Made by a program: the position numbers and the translations under genes. The notes below the pieces were generated by a model. The model was not told the origin of the DNA and did not search any database. It worked only from the letters and a program-made list of their open reading frames with translations. This document shows, in pieces, positions 1 through 11,478 of a stretch of DNA of 64,000 nucleotides (position 1 is its first letter; each line of letters starts with the position of its first letter). The stretch is from Flavobacteriaceae bacterium R38 (GTDB lineage: Bacteria > Bacteroidota > Bacteroidia > Flavobacteriales > Flavobacteriaceae): the NCBI GenBank assembly GCA_009901575.1, contig WXYP01000001.1, forward strand, positions 620,001 to 684,000. The letters run 5' to 3'.

Positions 1-150
1 AAAAGAAAATAACAGGACCGCTCCAATCAAATTGAACCAATGTGCTAAATCAATATGTTTTTGTTCACTCAATGCTCCCTGAGAAAAGAATACATAACTA
101 GTGACAAAAAAAAGTAACCCGATAGTACATAAATTTCTGTGTTTAGACAT
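1..150 (-). CDS. Small membrane protein, 3' end outside window
   Basis: An open frame of 50 codons runs leftwards from an ATG at 148-150 and reaches the window edge without a stop. The product begins MSKHRNL and has a first hydrophobic stretch (about residues 8-23), a short polar loop containing EQKHID, and the start of a second hydrophobic segment (LIGAVLLF). That pattern suggests an inner-membrane protein with at least two helices. The family is not recognisable from the visible part. About 200 bases separate it from the ABC transporter gene that ends at 351, so it is probably its own transcription unit. Confidence 0.5.
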   Translation of the reverse strand, partial: MSKHRNLCTIGLLFFVTSYVFFSQGALSEQKHIDLAHWFNLIGAVLLFSF

Positions 151-350
151 AATTTTAGAGATTTTTTATAGAATCAAAACTCTAAATTTTCAGAATAATT
201 TGAAATTCATAAATGTCAAATCGTCGTATATGTATGTTGAATTGTTACATCACATAAATTAGTATGACAATTTTGGCTATGATGATGATAAGGCTATAAC
301 GGTAGGGTGGGAATCGTTGAAGAATTAACCTGAAAGAGTTTCAATCGTTA

Positions 351-1031
351 TTATTGAAGCCCTAAATTTTCTATTTGGTTTCCGATGGTAAATTGTTTCA
401 TTTCTGCTTCCAGATTTGAGAAATCTTCTTGCTTTACTTTTTTAACGATCTTTCCATTTTTCATCAAGAATATTTCGCAACATGTTTCTGCTAAAGTAGA
501 AAAGATGTGAGAGGAAATGATTACAGTTTTTCCTAAGGTCTTTAGCTTTTTTATCAATTCGGTTATTATTAAATTGCTTTGTATATCCACTCCATTAAAA
601 GGCTCGTCCAAAATATAAACCTTATTTTTTTGTAATAAGATAGCTGTTAATGCCAATTTCTTTTTCATTCCTGTTGAATAGGTGGAAGCATATTGATTCA
701 ATGGTAAATCAAATATGTTTTTATCTTCGATATTTTCCAATTTCACCTGCCTCGCATTAGCAAGGAATTGAATATATTCTTTCCCCGTAATTTTTGAAAA
801 GAAAAATGGATTAGTCAATAAAAAGCCTATGTGATCTTTTAACTTATTAAAATCTGAAAATATTTGCCCCTCATAACTTTCAAGCCTTGAAATACATTTG
901 AAAAGTGTAGTTTTTCCAGCTCCGTTTTTCCCAACTATTCCATAAACTTTTCCTTTTTTGAATTCTAAATTGATGGAATCAAGGACTATCTTTTGCCCAT
1001 ATTTTTTTGATAAGTTCTTAATTTGAATCAT
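351..1031 (-). CDS. ABC transporter ATP-binding protein
   Basis: A 226-residue ATPase that would power an ABC transporter at the inner membrane. It shows Walker A (GKNGAGKTT, about residues 34-42), a signature-like YSTGMKKKLALT (the usual LSGGQ is replaced by STGMK, as in many ABC-2/bacitracin-type ATPases), Walker B with catalytic Glu (VYILDEPFNGVD) and an H-loop His in VIISSH. Its start lies inside the 3' end of the upstream membrane gene (14-base overlap), so the two are almost certainly co-translated as ATPase and permease. The substrate cannot be read from sequence; peptide or antibiotic export is typical of such small pairs. Confidence 0.9.
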   Translation of the reverse strand: MIQIKNLSKKYGQKIVLDSINLEFKKGKVYGIVGKNGAGKTTLFKCISRLESYEGQIFSDFNKLKDHIGFLLTNPFFFSKITGKEYIQFLANARQVKLENIEDKNIFDLPLNQYASTYSTGMKKKLALTAILLQKNKVYILDEPFNGVDIQSNLIITELIKKLKTLGKTVIISSHIFSTLAETCCEIFLMKNGKIVKKVKQEDFSNLEAEMKQFTIGNQIENLGLQ

Positions 1032-1944
1032 CTAAAAGCGGATTTAAATTTTTGACAGATTGGGAATAGAAATATGGTATTATCCCTATGAGAATTGGTG
1101 GAAACATTAAACTAAATACGATTAAAATTCCCTGGGGTAAATTCATTTCGTGTGGATAGGCAGAATATTTTGCCAGTACAAGTGTAGCCAAATAAACATT
1201 GCACAAAACAAAAAAGCCAATGAGTATTATTATCTCCTCTGGAAAAAATACAGACAGCCCAACTGTAATTGGCAAGGATAGTAAAGTGAAATATTTTAAA
1301 GACGTTTTGATTTTTTCAAATAAAAAAGCTTTTGTCGACAGGCTAAAATTCCATACAAAAAAACTATGTTCCGGTTTTGAGTAATATGAAATGCAAATCA
1401 ATCCGATCAAAATCATTGAAAAGATACCCAGATTAAAATTATTTGTCATTATAGACATACAGGTCAAAAAATAAGCAATAGGATAGACAAAAAATGTTTT
1501 TCTAAAACCAACTGTAAATTCAAAAGGTTTTTTTCCGAATGGTGTGGGGATCGTAAAATTGGTAGTTATGCTAAAGTTCAATAATGCAGTAAAAACTGAC
1601 AAAGATGCTAAAGCCAGAGCAAATAAAAATTGTTTTTTATAGATCAAAAAAATAGAAAAAGGCGCACTCCAAATCAGGTTTTCAACTATCCGTAGCGTTA
1701 AATAATTTCGTGTATTGAAAATAGATTTAAGGAAATCATTTCTTTTAGTTTCACTTGTTTTTGAGATAATACCCAGGGCTAAGAGTAAAAAAATATAACT
1801 CGCAAATGGTGTTTTTGAAAAAAGATACTTTGAAAGCAGGATAAAAACTATTGGAATTAATGTGTATGCTACCAGGAGAGGTATTCCAAAATCAATCATT
1901 TTTCGATTGAGCATTTTATATTGAAGAAAAAAATATTCTTTCAT
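1018..1944 (-). CDS. Multi-pass membrane protein, probable ABC permease
   Basis: A 308-residue, strongly hydrophobic protein with roughly seven or eight predicted membrane segments and Lys/Phe-rich short loops. I recognise no named domain. Its gene overlaps the downstream ATPase gene by 14 bases on the same strand, the usual arrangement for a permease and its ATPase, so the role as transmembrane partner is inferred from context. It is the first gene of the pair. A start at 1944 (MKEYFFLQYKML) is supported by the lack of an upstream alternative in the A+T-rich leader. It could instead be a membrane protein of another type. Confidence 0.7.
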   Translation of the reverse strand: MKEYFFLQYKMLNRKMIDFGIPLLVAYTLIPIVFILLSKYLFSKTPFASYIFLLLALGIISKTSETKRNDFLKSIFNTRNYLTLRIVENLIWSAPFSIFLIYKKQFLFALALASLSVFTALLNFSITTNFTIPTPFGKKPFEFTVGFRKTFFVYPIAYFLTCMSIMTNNFNLGIFSMILIGLICISYYSKPEHSFFVWNFSLSTKAFLFEKIKTSLKYFTLLSLPITVGLSVFFPEEIIILIGFFVLCNVYLATLVLAKYSAYPHEMNLPQGILIVFSLMFPPILIGIIPYFYSQSVKNLNPLLDDSN

Positions 1945-2116
1945 CTATGTTTTTTCCAATATTTGGCTTGTTAGTAGTTAACTCTAACGATTAGTTACAA
2001 TTATAAATCATATTTTTAAATGGTATAGGACTCTTTTCCGTCAATAATTCGACTACATACTGAATATAGGGGATTGATAAAAAATGCTGCAATGAATCAT
2101 AGTTATTGTAAACGAG

Positions 2117-2920
2117 TTATTCAAAAACCAGATCATTTGTTGAAAGCTTCATTCTGGAAAAAAATTCTTTTGGAGTATAGCCGGTAATATTTTGGCATTC
2201 TTTTATAAAATGAGATTGATCATAGTAGCCAAACTCGGTAGAATCCATAAATTTCCTCTGACTTTGATTCTTTAAACTACGGGAAACAAATTCAAAGCGA
2301 ATTACTTGTAATAATTCTTTTGGAGATAGGTTGAACTGTTTCCGAACCCATCTTTCCAATGTTTTTGGAGACATATTCATATAATTTGCAAGATCTGTAA
2401 CTCTAAATTTACTGGTTACTTGTTCATGTATAAGTTTCACAATTTGATCTACTTTTTTATCAACCTGATAGTTACTTAACGAACGTTCAATAACAGCATC
2501 AAGTTTATCAACATCGATTATTGGATTTTCTTCATTGATGCTGGATAATAAGTATGACTGTTCATTTGCAGGAATTAAATCAGAAATATCATGACTTTGC
2601 CAGTTAGTTTGCAGATTGCTGAATAATTGAAGTCCGAGAATATTAAGATTGATCTTGATATTGAGACAAACGATATGAGATGGAATGTAGAAGAAAGTTG
2701 TTCTATTGGTCGCAGGAAATATACCCGATGAAGCATTGTCTATAAATTCTTCAGATACATTATCCCATCTGGCAAACCCTCCTTTTTTTATCAAATAACA
2801 TTCAATTTTTCCATTAGGTATAGCCTTAATAAATACAGGTTCTTCAGAAATAAACAATTGATATCTGTCAATATATTTAGTCAAATCTGGGTTATTAGGA
2901 CATTCTTCTATTAATATCAT
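2117..2920 (-). CDS. AraC family transcriptional regulator
   Basis: A 267-residue regulator. The C-terminal hundred or so residues carry the double helix-turn-helix of the AraC/XylS family: a first helix pair around FRVTDLANYMNMSPKTLERW and a second ending in QSHFIKECQNITGYTPKEF, matching the family's conserved second-HTH pattern. The N-terminal half (residues 1-150) lacks a recognisable ligand-binding cupin and resembles the poorly defined sensor regions of other Bacteroidota AraC proteins. It is divergent from the hydrolase gene starting at 2991, with 70 bases between starts, so it may regulate that gene; this is inference. Confidence 0.85.
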   Translation of the reverse strand: MILIEECPNNPDLTKYIDRYQLFISEEPVFIKAIPNGKIECYLIKKGGFARWDNVSEEFIDNASSGIFPATNRTTFFYIPSHIVCLNIKINLNILGLQLFSNLQTNWQSHDISDLIPANEQSYLLSSINEENPIIDVDKLDAVIERSLSNYQVDKKVDQIVKLIHEQVTSKFRVTDLANYMNMSPKTLERWVRKQFNLSPKELLQVIRFEFVSRSLKNQSQRKFMDSTEFGYYDQSHFIKECQNITGYTPKEFFSRMKLSTNDLVFE

Positions 2921-2990
2921 TTTGTCTGGTTTTTACAATTATTTAAATAGTAGTAAACTTAATTTAGTATTCTATTTAAAAACATAAGAA

Positions 2991-3815
2991 ATGAATAAAC
3001 AAATAGTATTATTACTAATGAGTTTTATGATGGGGATATCGTATGCTCAAGTCAAAGTTAAAATAAATGATGATATAGAAGGAGAACGTTTTACTTTAAA
3101 AAGAGATTGGGGTAATCTTAGTTATGAAGTGTTTGGTAAAGGAGACCCATTATTGATACTTCATGGTAATGGCGGATCTGTTAAAAGTAGATATCAGATT
3201 ATTCCAAGTTTACTGGAAGATTATCAGATAATTGCGGTAGATAGCAGATGTCATGGAGAAAGTAGTTGCCCTGAAGGCGCATTAGATTATTTTGAAATGG
3301 CTGATGATGTAATTGCTTTGATGAATACTTTAGGACATAACAAATATAGTTTGTGGGGACATAGTGATGGCGGAATTTTAGGACTAATTATTGGGTATAA
3401 ACAGACTAATAAAATAGATCGAATGCTCATATCAGGAGGAAATACCAAGCTCTCAGGGTTGGAGCCGGAGTTAGTAGCCATAATGGAAAATTATGAACAA
3501 ATACCAGATCCAAAGTTGAGAAAACAAATAGCACTTATGGTTAATCAGAAGGAAATACCCATGGACAGTATTCGTAAAATAAATGTCCCTGTTATGCTTG
3601 TAGTGGGAGATCGAGATGCGGTGTTAATGGAACATACCATGGAAATATTTAAGGCACTGCCTATGTCAAATTTATGTGTTATACCTGCTTCATCACATTT
3701 TATTGACCCAAAACACATAGTTAAGCGTATTAAAGAATTTAGAAGACCATTTACTGCCCCGTCAACAGTTAAAATCGCTACCGAAATGGCAAAGTCGATG
3801 CTGAAACATAATTAG
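2991..3815 (+). CDS. Secreted alpha/beta hydrolase
   Basis: A 274-residue alpha/beta-hydrolase-fold protein. A signal peptide (MNKQIVLLLMSFMMGISYAQ) predicts export. The fold signatures are an oxyanion-hole region (ILHGNGG), a nucleophile elbow GHSDGG with catalytic Ser, an acid in VGDRDAV and a His in SSHFID, all in the expected order. Substrate is unknown; this group includes esterases, haloperoxidase-like enzymes and lactonases. It is transcribed away from an AraC regulator gene with a 70-base shared promoter region, consistent with inducible expression. The neighbourhood does not reveal a pathway. Confidence 0.88.
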   Translation: MNKQIVLLLMSFMMGISYAQVKVKINDDIEGERFTLKRDWGNLSYEVFGKGDPLLILHGNGGSVKSRYQIIPSLLEDYQIIAVDSRCHGESSCPEGALDYFEMADDVIALMNTLGHNKYSLWGHSDGGILGLIIGYKQTNKIDRMLISGGNTKLSGLEPELVAIMENYEQIPDPKLRKQIALMVNQKEIPMDSIRKINVPVMLVVGDRDAVLMEHTMEIFKALPMSNLCVIPASSHFIDPKHIVKRIKEFRRPFTAPSTVKIATEMAKSMLKHN

Positions 3816-3871
3816 CATTCACAATGATACGATTTGTTATATTAAATATTATGATAACAATTGTATATGAT

Positions 3872-5020
3872 TTATTTTTTCCAACTTAATATTTTAAACT
3901 TAAACTCTCTTTTAGATCTAATATCAATTGGGAATGAATATGCTTCTTGTAAATCTATTTTTTCCATAATTGCTTCAGATGTATTAATCCCGCCAGTAAA
4001 CCTAATGTAGGTTGGATAATTTACAGAAACTTCAATTTCACGGATAAATTTTGATATTGTCTTGAGTTTGATTTTTCCATCTTCATAAGCCCCCAGTTCT
4101 TTGTGATTACCAGATATAAAAACTTCGTCTTCTTTGTTTGGGACTTCAACTGTAATTTTAACTTTTTTTGGCTCATCATAATATCCCTGGTTTTCCAAAT
4201 ACTTATAATATTTTGTAAAACCATTTACTAAGCCCGGTAAAAATGAGGTATAATGATTTTTTCCAGCTATACTATCTGCTTTAAAATGACTAATATCTTG
4301 TAATTTTAATTTAATTTTTTTTAAAGTGGGTTTAGTCATAACAAAGCCTAAATCCTCTTCGGTATAACTTAGATATATAAATTTGTTTCGATTTAAAGAA
4401 TCTAACTTAGATATTTCATTTGGCAACCTTTCTTTATCATATATAATGTTTGGTGATATAGCTATGTAAGCACTAGCTAAATTAGGTTTGGAAACAAAAC
4501 AAGATAACACAAAAGAAGCGCTTAAAGAATGGCCTACAAATATTCTATTTGATGATGTTCTGTAATTCGAATCAACAAAAGGGATTAATTCATTATTCAA
4601 AAAATTCATAAACCCTGAACTATTCGCTCTACCATACCAAAAACTCTGTTTGCTATAATTGGGCTTTGGTAAATAGTCACTCCCTCTACTGTAATACTCT
4701 CCTTCATCGTCTGACAGAAGTGCTGCAGGGATACCAACGACAATATGATGATTAATGATATCTTTTTCCGATATAAATGAAGTGACAGAATTGGCTAAAT
4801 CAAAAAAGTGTTTTTGTTGTGCATCAAAAACATAAATTACATTATAGTTGTTGTAAATCGATTGCTGATATTGAGGAGGGGTATATATAAATATCTCCCT
4901 CTTTTCATTTAATTCTTTTGATGCTATAGTAATTGTTTTGGTAGTTGAGAAGTCTTGCCCGGAAATGTATTTTGAATTTAAAAGAATAATCAACAATACA
5001 ACTAATTTCATTTTACTCAT
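3872..5020 (-). CDS. Secreted esterase with C-terminal CBM20-like domain
   Basis: A 382-residue protein with a signal peptide (ending near YISGQ). Residues about 25-270 match the putative-esterase (PF00756/Fes-YieL type) alpha/beta hydrolase family: nucleophile elbow VGHSLSASF and a late catalytic His in GKNHYTSFLPG. Residues about 285-382 form a separate beta-rich region; the pattern VFISGNHKELGAY resembles the start of CBM20-type starch-binding modules (V-x-I-x-G-N-x-x-E-L-G). Such esterases act on ester-linked substrates such as siderophores or acetylated sugars; which one here is unknown. It lies 37 bases downstream of the thioredoxin-like gene on the same strand, so the two probably share a transcript. 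Confidence 0.82.
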   Translation of the reverse strand: MSKMKLVVLLIILLNSKYISGQDFSTTKTITIASKELNEKREIFIYTPPQYQQSIYNNYNVIYVFDAQQKHFFDLANSVTSFISEKDIINHHIVVGIPAALLSDDEGEYYSRGSDYLPKPNYSKQSFWYGRANSSGFMNFLNNELIPFVDSNYRTSSNRIFVGHSLSASFVLSCFVSKPNLASAYIAISPNIIYDKERLPNEISKLDSLNRNKFIYLSYTEEDLGFVMTKPTLKKIKLKLQDISHFKADSIAGKNHYTSFLPGLVNGFTKYYKYLENQGYYDEPKKVKITVEVPNKEDEVFISGNHKELGAYEDGKIKLKTISKFIREIEVSVNYPTYIRFTGGINTSEAIMEKIDLQEAYSFPIDIRSKREFKFKILSWKK

Positions 5021-5057
5021 ATAGTGAAACTTTTTGCATAGGTTATTTTAAACAGTA

Positions 5058-6191
5058 TTACTGTATATTATTTTTTATACTTTCAATTAGCTTTTCATCA
5101 AATCCAGACCATCTTTTTAGAACTTTTCCTTGCTTGTCAAAAAGAAAGTAAGTTGGCGTACCATTAATTTGATATTTGGTATAAGCATCGCTATATCTAC
5201 CATCTTTATTCCATAAAGTTGTCCAGGTAATACCATTAGATTTTGAATCGTTTAACCAGTCCTCCTTACTTTTATCTACATTATAAGTGATTACCTGTAA
5301 CTTCTTGTTTTCTGTTTTTTCTAATTTTTTTATTTCCGGAAGTGCTTTTTTACACCATCCGCAATGAGGAGAATAAAATTCCAACAAGGTGTATTCTTTA
5401 TCACTGTCTAACAGTGATGAAAAGTTAACCAATTGTCCGTTTTGGTTTTCAGCCTGAAAATCATAGAGAGCAGATCCTGCCTTTAACGGTTCATTATCTA
5501 AAAATGTGTTGAGCACATCGGCATACTTTGTATTTTTAAAGTCTGAATTCAGTTTGTTCAATTGTGTACGAATAAATTCTTTGCTAAAATCGTTTTTGTA
5601 TACGGTAAGCTGAAAAAGAGCATAATGAGAATTGATATTATTGGCTATAAATTGTTGAGTTATTTCAGAAATTTTATTGTCAATTGTTACCATGATCCCG
5701 GTTTTCGACCAATAAGCATCTTGCAAACTATCGTTCCATTCTCCGTTATTACGAAGCTTGAACATTTCCTGAAGTTTCTTATCTCGTTTGTTGTAAAGCG
5801 GATTGATTTTTTCATCAAGAGCATTTTTAAATCCGTTATGCTGAGATCCATTTACTTCAAGTTTACTGTTGAAAGAAACTTTATCTCCAACTATTGAAAT
5901 GTTTTCATTACCTATAAATATCGAATTAAGATTTTGTTCTTTGCCATCGTTGGAAATAATTACTACCCTAACATTTGCAGGTTCATCATCTAAAAAACCT
6001 TTGGCAACAAATTTTCCATCTGTAATTTGAGTAGAATCTAATATTTTTTGACTTGAGATATCTGAAACTATCACTTTTGAGTTTTCCGGGAACCCATCCA
6101 GATTGGCTGTAATCTCAAATCCGTTCTGCTGTTTTTGACAAGAAATAAACAGTAAAGCAAATAAAAGAATAAATGTTACATGTGTTTTCAT
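5058..6191 (-). CDS. TlpA-like thiol-disulfide lipoprotein with DUF4369-type N-terminus
   Basis: A 377-residue lipoprotein: the lipobox is LLFISC, with Cys about residue 18. Residues 25-130 look like the DUF4369 beta domain common in Bacteroidota periplasmic thioredoxins, followed by a helical linker. Residues about 245-377 form a thioredoxin fold with the redox motif CGWC (in PHCGWCKKALPE) and the cis-Pro loop INGTPTYFLFD. It would reduce or oxidise disulfides of envelope proteins. It sits between a LuxR regulator gene (70 bases upstream) and the secreted esterase gene (37 bases downstream), all on the same strand. The redox partner is not evident. Confidence 0.9.
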   Translation of the reverse strand: MKTHVTFILLFALLFISCQKQQNGFEITANLDGFPENSKVIVSDISSQKILDSTQITDGKFVAKGFLDDEPANVRVVIISNDGKEQNLNSIFIGNENISIVGDKVSFNSKLEVNGSQHNGFKNALDEKINPLYNKRDKKLQEMFKLRNNGEWNDSLQDAYWSKTGIMVTIDNKISEITQQFIANNINSHYALFQLTVYKNDFSKEFIRTQLNKLNSDFKNTKYADVLNTFLDNEPLKAGSALYDFQAENQNGQLVNFSSLLDSDKEYTLLEFYSPHCGWCKKALPEIKKLEKTENKKLQVITYNVDKSKEDWLNDSKSNGITWTTLWNKDGRYSDAYTKYQINGTPTYFLFDKQGKVLKRWSGFDEKLIESIKNNIQ

Positions 6192-6261
6192 TGTATATAT
6201 TTTGATTTACACAAAGAATGGAATATTATCGATACATACCATTACACAAAAGAGTAGTATT

Positions 6262-7020
6262 TTATATTATTTTATTATTAAAGCTATAAGTTATTGCTTC
6301 TGCAATATTTGAAACCTCTAATTTTTCGAACAGTTTTTTTCTGTGAAATTTAACGGTATCAGGCGAAACATGGATAGTATTTGCAATTTCATTAATAGTA
6401 TATCCTTTTGATGAATAAAGGAGAATTTCTTTTTCTCTTTCATTTAATTCTATTAAAGTTGATGAATTCCAGCATTCATCTTTTAAGTTGTATTTAAACA
6501 CTTTATTATCACCGTTTTTTATCACCGTGATATTTCCTGATTTTTTTGATGTTGATAAAGACACGATGCATATGGCTTTCCAAATTTTACCATCATCTGT
6601 CAAAAAAATAGGAGTTAATTTTTGATTGACTAAAATGATTTTATTTTCTTGATTCTTAAGTTTAAAATCATAAGAAATAGAGAGATTAATTCTTTCCGAC
6701 AGCGGTCTTTGCTCATAAAAATCAAAACCAATTTGGTTTATTTTAAGGAGGAGATTTAAATCTTGTTCTATAACATATTTGAAATAAAACTCATAGCCCA
6801 TTTCTTTGACTTCCTCTGCAGAGTGTCCACATAAAAAAAGAGGGTTATCAGATACATAATCAAATCCTTGTTTTTGATAATCGATTACATATATACTTTT
6901 ATTGGTCGTTCTTGCAAACGCAGCTATAGAAGCCAAATAGTTACTTGATTGCATTTTTTCACTATCTGAGATATCATGTACAGTATTTTGATATGAAAAG
7001 AAGTCTTTGATTTTTGCCAA
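6262..7020 (-). CDS. LuxR-type transcriptional regulator with PAS-like sensor region
   Basis: A 252-residue regulator. The C-terminal 65 residues carry the GerE/LuxR helix-turn-helix (LNEREKEILLYSSKGYTINE, then a recognition helix SPDTVKFHRKKLFEKL). The N-terminal 180 residues resemble the PAS-like domain seen in many Bacteroidota LuxR proteins (IYVIDYQKQGFDYVSDNP, strand-rich core); there is no receiver domain with a phosphorylatable Asp, so the trigger is probably a ligand. It is first in a same-strand run with the TlpA-like lipoprotein and the esterase, and may control them. The signal is unknown. Confidence 0.87.
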   Translation of the reverse strand: MAKIKDFFSYQNTVHDISDSEKMQSSNYLASIAAFARTTNKSIYVIDYQKQGFDYVSDNPLFLCGHSAEEVKEMGYEFYFKYVIEQDLNLLLKINQIGFDFYEQRPLSERINLSISYDFKLKNQENKIILVNQKLTPIFLTDDGKIWKAICIVSLSTSKKSGNITVIKNGDNKVFKYNLKDECWNSSTLIELNEREKEILLYSSKGYTINEIANTIHVSPDTVKFHRKKLFEKLEVSNIAEAITYSFNNKII

Positions 7021-7242
7021 AATATTTTCTAATTTTTAAAGTGGTTTCAACGATCATCAGGTTGAATTTGAAAAGCTTAATCTATTGATAACCCAACAGG
7101 AAATAACCCTTAGCTTGAGATTGACTCATATAGATAGGGGTAACCGCCGTAACGTATTTTATTTCGTTTTTTAGTTTAAATAAAAATAAGAAATTTCCGG
7201 TAGAGAATCAACTTCAGGTAGATTACAAAAAGAGTTTTAGTA

Positions 7243-7641
7243 TTAGTTATCAAAACCTTTATACTTAATTTCCATAACTTTTTCATAGATATCTCTACTA
7301 TCGGTAAAAGGTTTTGTTTTTTCCAACACTTCAGTTAATACAAGTTGCATAGTACATTGCAGGTTTTCATTCATATCATCCAAATAATGCCAGGTATATT
7401 GTTTGAGAACATTTGCCCTTAATTCTTGATTCAAAATCCCTACTGCTTTAAAAGCATTCTCAGCATCAGCACCTTGATGTCCGGTCATATACGTTTTGAC
7501 CTGGGCAAGCATTATTTTTTTCTCATCATTTAATAACTGTCTTTGTATGTCATTTTCTAATTCAGAATTACTATTAGATGTTTCTTTAATAGAAGATTTT
7601 TGTTCATTTTTCCCTGAAAATAATTTTTTAAATAAGATCAT
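7243..7641 (-). CDS. Hypothetical protein
   Basis: A 132-residue protein of unknown function. It has a Lys/Ser/Asn-rich, probably disordered N-terminus (residues 1-45) and a helical remainder with the segment VKTYMTGHQGADAENAF. No signal peptide, membrane segment or known motif is visible. It stands alone on the minus strand, with about 220 bases to the LuxR gene and 420 bases to katG. The codon usage looks like that of its neighbours, so I accept it as a real gene, but nothing supports a role. Confidence 0.6.
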   Translation of the reverse strand: MILFKKLFSGKNEQKSSIKETSNSNSELENDIQRQLLNDEKKIMLAQVKTYMTGHQGADAENAFKAVGILNQELRANVLKQYTWHYLDDMNENLQCTMQLVLTEVLEKTKPFTDSRDIYEKVMEIKYKGFDN

Positions 7642-10264
<2,623 letters not shown>

Positions 10265-10296
10265 TCACAACTATCTATAGATAATTGTTATATAAA

Positions 10297-10329
10297 AAAA
10301 GCGGTCATTTAGACCGCTTTTATTTTTTA
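10297..10329. terminator. Bidirectional terminator after katG
   Basis: A 10-bp perfect stem (AAAAGCGGTC / GACCGCTTTT) with a five-base loop is followed by a T-rich tract on both strands. It lies 33 bases after the katG stop and 26 bases from the end of the convergent esterase gene, so it can serve both. Confidence 0.85.
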
Positions 10330-10354
10330 GTATCAGTTATTTTCAGGATTATAA

Positions 10355-11182
10355 TTAATTACTGTTAATAAATTGTTTTACTAATGTAGCAATTTGATCG
10401 TCCTCATTATTAATAGAAGAAATTAAACTGGTATGATTTCTATTTGGAACTTCATTTACCTGTACTTTATTACCGAGTTTTCGCATCGTTTTTCCAAATC
10501 TTTCATTTTGATTTTTTCTCCAACCAGCATCTCCATCTGCATAAATACATAACATTGGTTTTTTTCCTTTTTCAGTATAAGGAGTTACAGAAGCTTTTAA
10601 CCAATTTTTTGGGTTATTTCCCCAAACTGTTTTTGGCCGGTCTTTGGCAGTCTCTTCGACATATAAAAAAGGACTTATTGCTATAGTCCCGGCTATAACA
10701 TCGGGTGTAAGCTGATGTGCGGCTAAGTAGGTATCGTCTAAAGCAATTAAAACTGCTAGATAAGCTCCTGCTGAATGCCCGGAAATGTATACTTTTGACG
10801 GATTCCCTCCGTATTTCTTTATGTTTTTAATAACCCAGGCATAGGCAGCACTGGCATCTTCTGTATGAGCAGGGTGCATTACATCGGGAGATAACCTATA
10901 ATTGGCAGAAACTACTCCGTAGCCTTCTTTCACAAAACGATTGGCAATGTATTCTCCTTGATTTTTACTTCCCTGTAGCAATCCACCACCGTGTAAAAAG
11001 AAGATCACAGGCGCATTTTTAGCTCCTGCTGGCATGTAGATATCCAGCTTGTCTTTATTTTTACTGTAATCTTGCCCTTCAAGATAATCAACATTTTTGG
11101 TGATATTAACTTTAGTATCTTGTCCTTTAACAATGAGTAAGGCAAGTAAAAATAGAAGTGTTATATGTTTTTTCATTTGCAT
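10355..11182 (-). CDS. Secreted alpha/beta hydrolase (carboxylesterase type)
   Basis: A 275-residue exported hydrolase. The signal peptide (MKKHITLLFLLALLIVKGQ) begins at the third codon; 11176 is an equally good start. It shows the hormone-sensitive-lipase/BD-FAE signature HGGG in FFLHGGGLLQG, nucleophile elbow SGHSAGAY, an acidic residue in IYADGDAGW and the catalytic His in NRNHTSL. The likely role is hydrolysis of short-chain esters in the periplasm. It is convergent with katG and shares the hairpin terminator; about 300 bases separate it from the divergent dipeptidase gene. No substrate evidence is present. Confidence 0.88.
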   Translation of the reverse strand: MQMKKHITLLFLLALLIVKGQDTKVNITKNVDYLEGQDYSKNKDKLDIYMPAGAKNAPVIFFLHGGGLLQGSKNQGEYIANRFVKEGYGVVSANYRLSPDVMHPAHTEDASAAYAWVIKNIKKYGGNPSKVYISGHSAGAYLAVLIALDDTYLAAHQLTPDVIAGTIAISPFLYVEETAKDRPKTVWGNNPKNWLKASVTPYTEKGKKPMLCIYADGDAGWRKNQNERFGKTMRKLGNKVQVNEVPNRNHTSLISSINNEDDQIATLVKQFINSN

Positions 11183-11478
11183 TTTCTTTAGCTATTGTAA
11201 TATAAAAATTAGCATCTCTTTTAATCAGAAGTGAACTAAAAATATGGAATTTTTTCTGCTAACTATCTAATTGCGAAAATTATAACAATTGTTTTAGAAA
11301 TCGTTTTTTAATTCTATGATTACTAAAAGGTATTATTGTATAAAATCTTATTTTACTTATTTAAGTAATTGATTGTTAATTGTTTAATTGAAAACTTCTA
11401 CTTGGATTACTGATGTGTTAATGCTGATTTCTTAAAAAATAAATATTGTATTTTAGAAGGGATTTTTAAAAAAATGTT

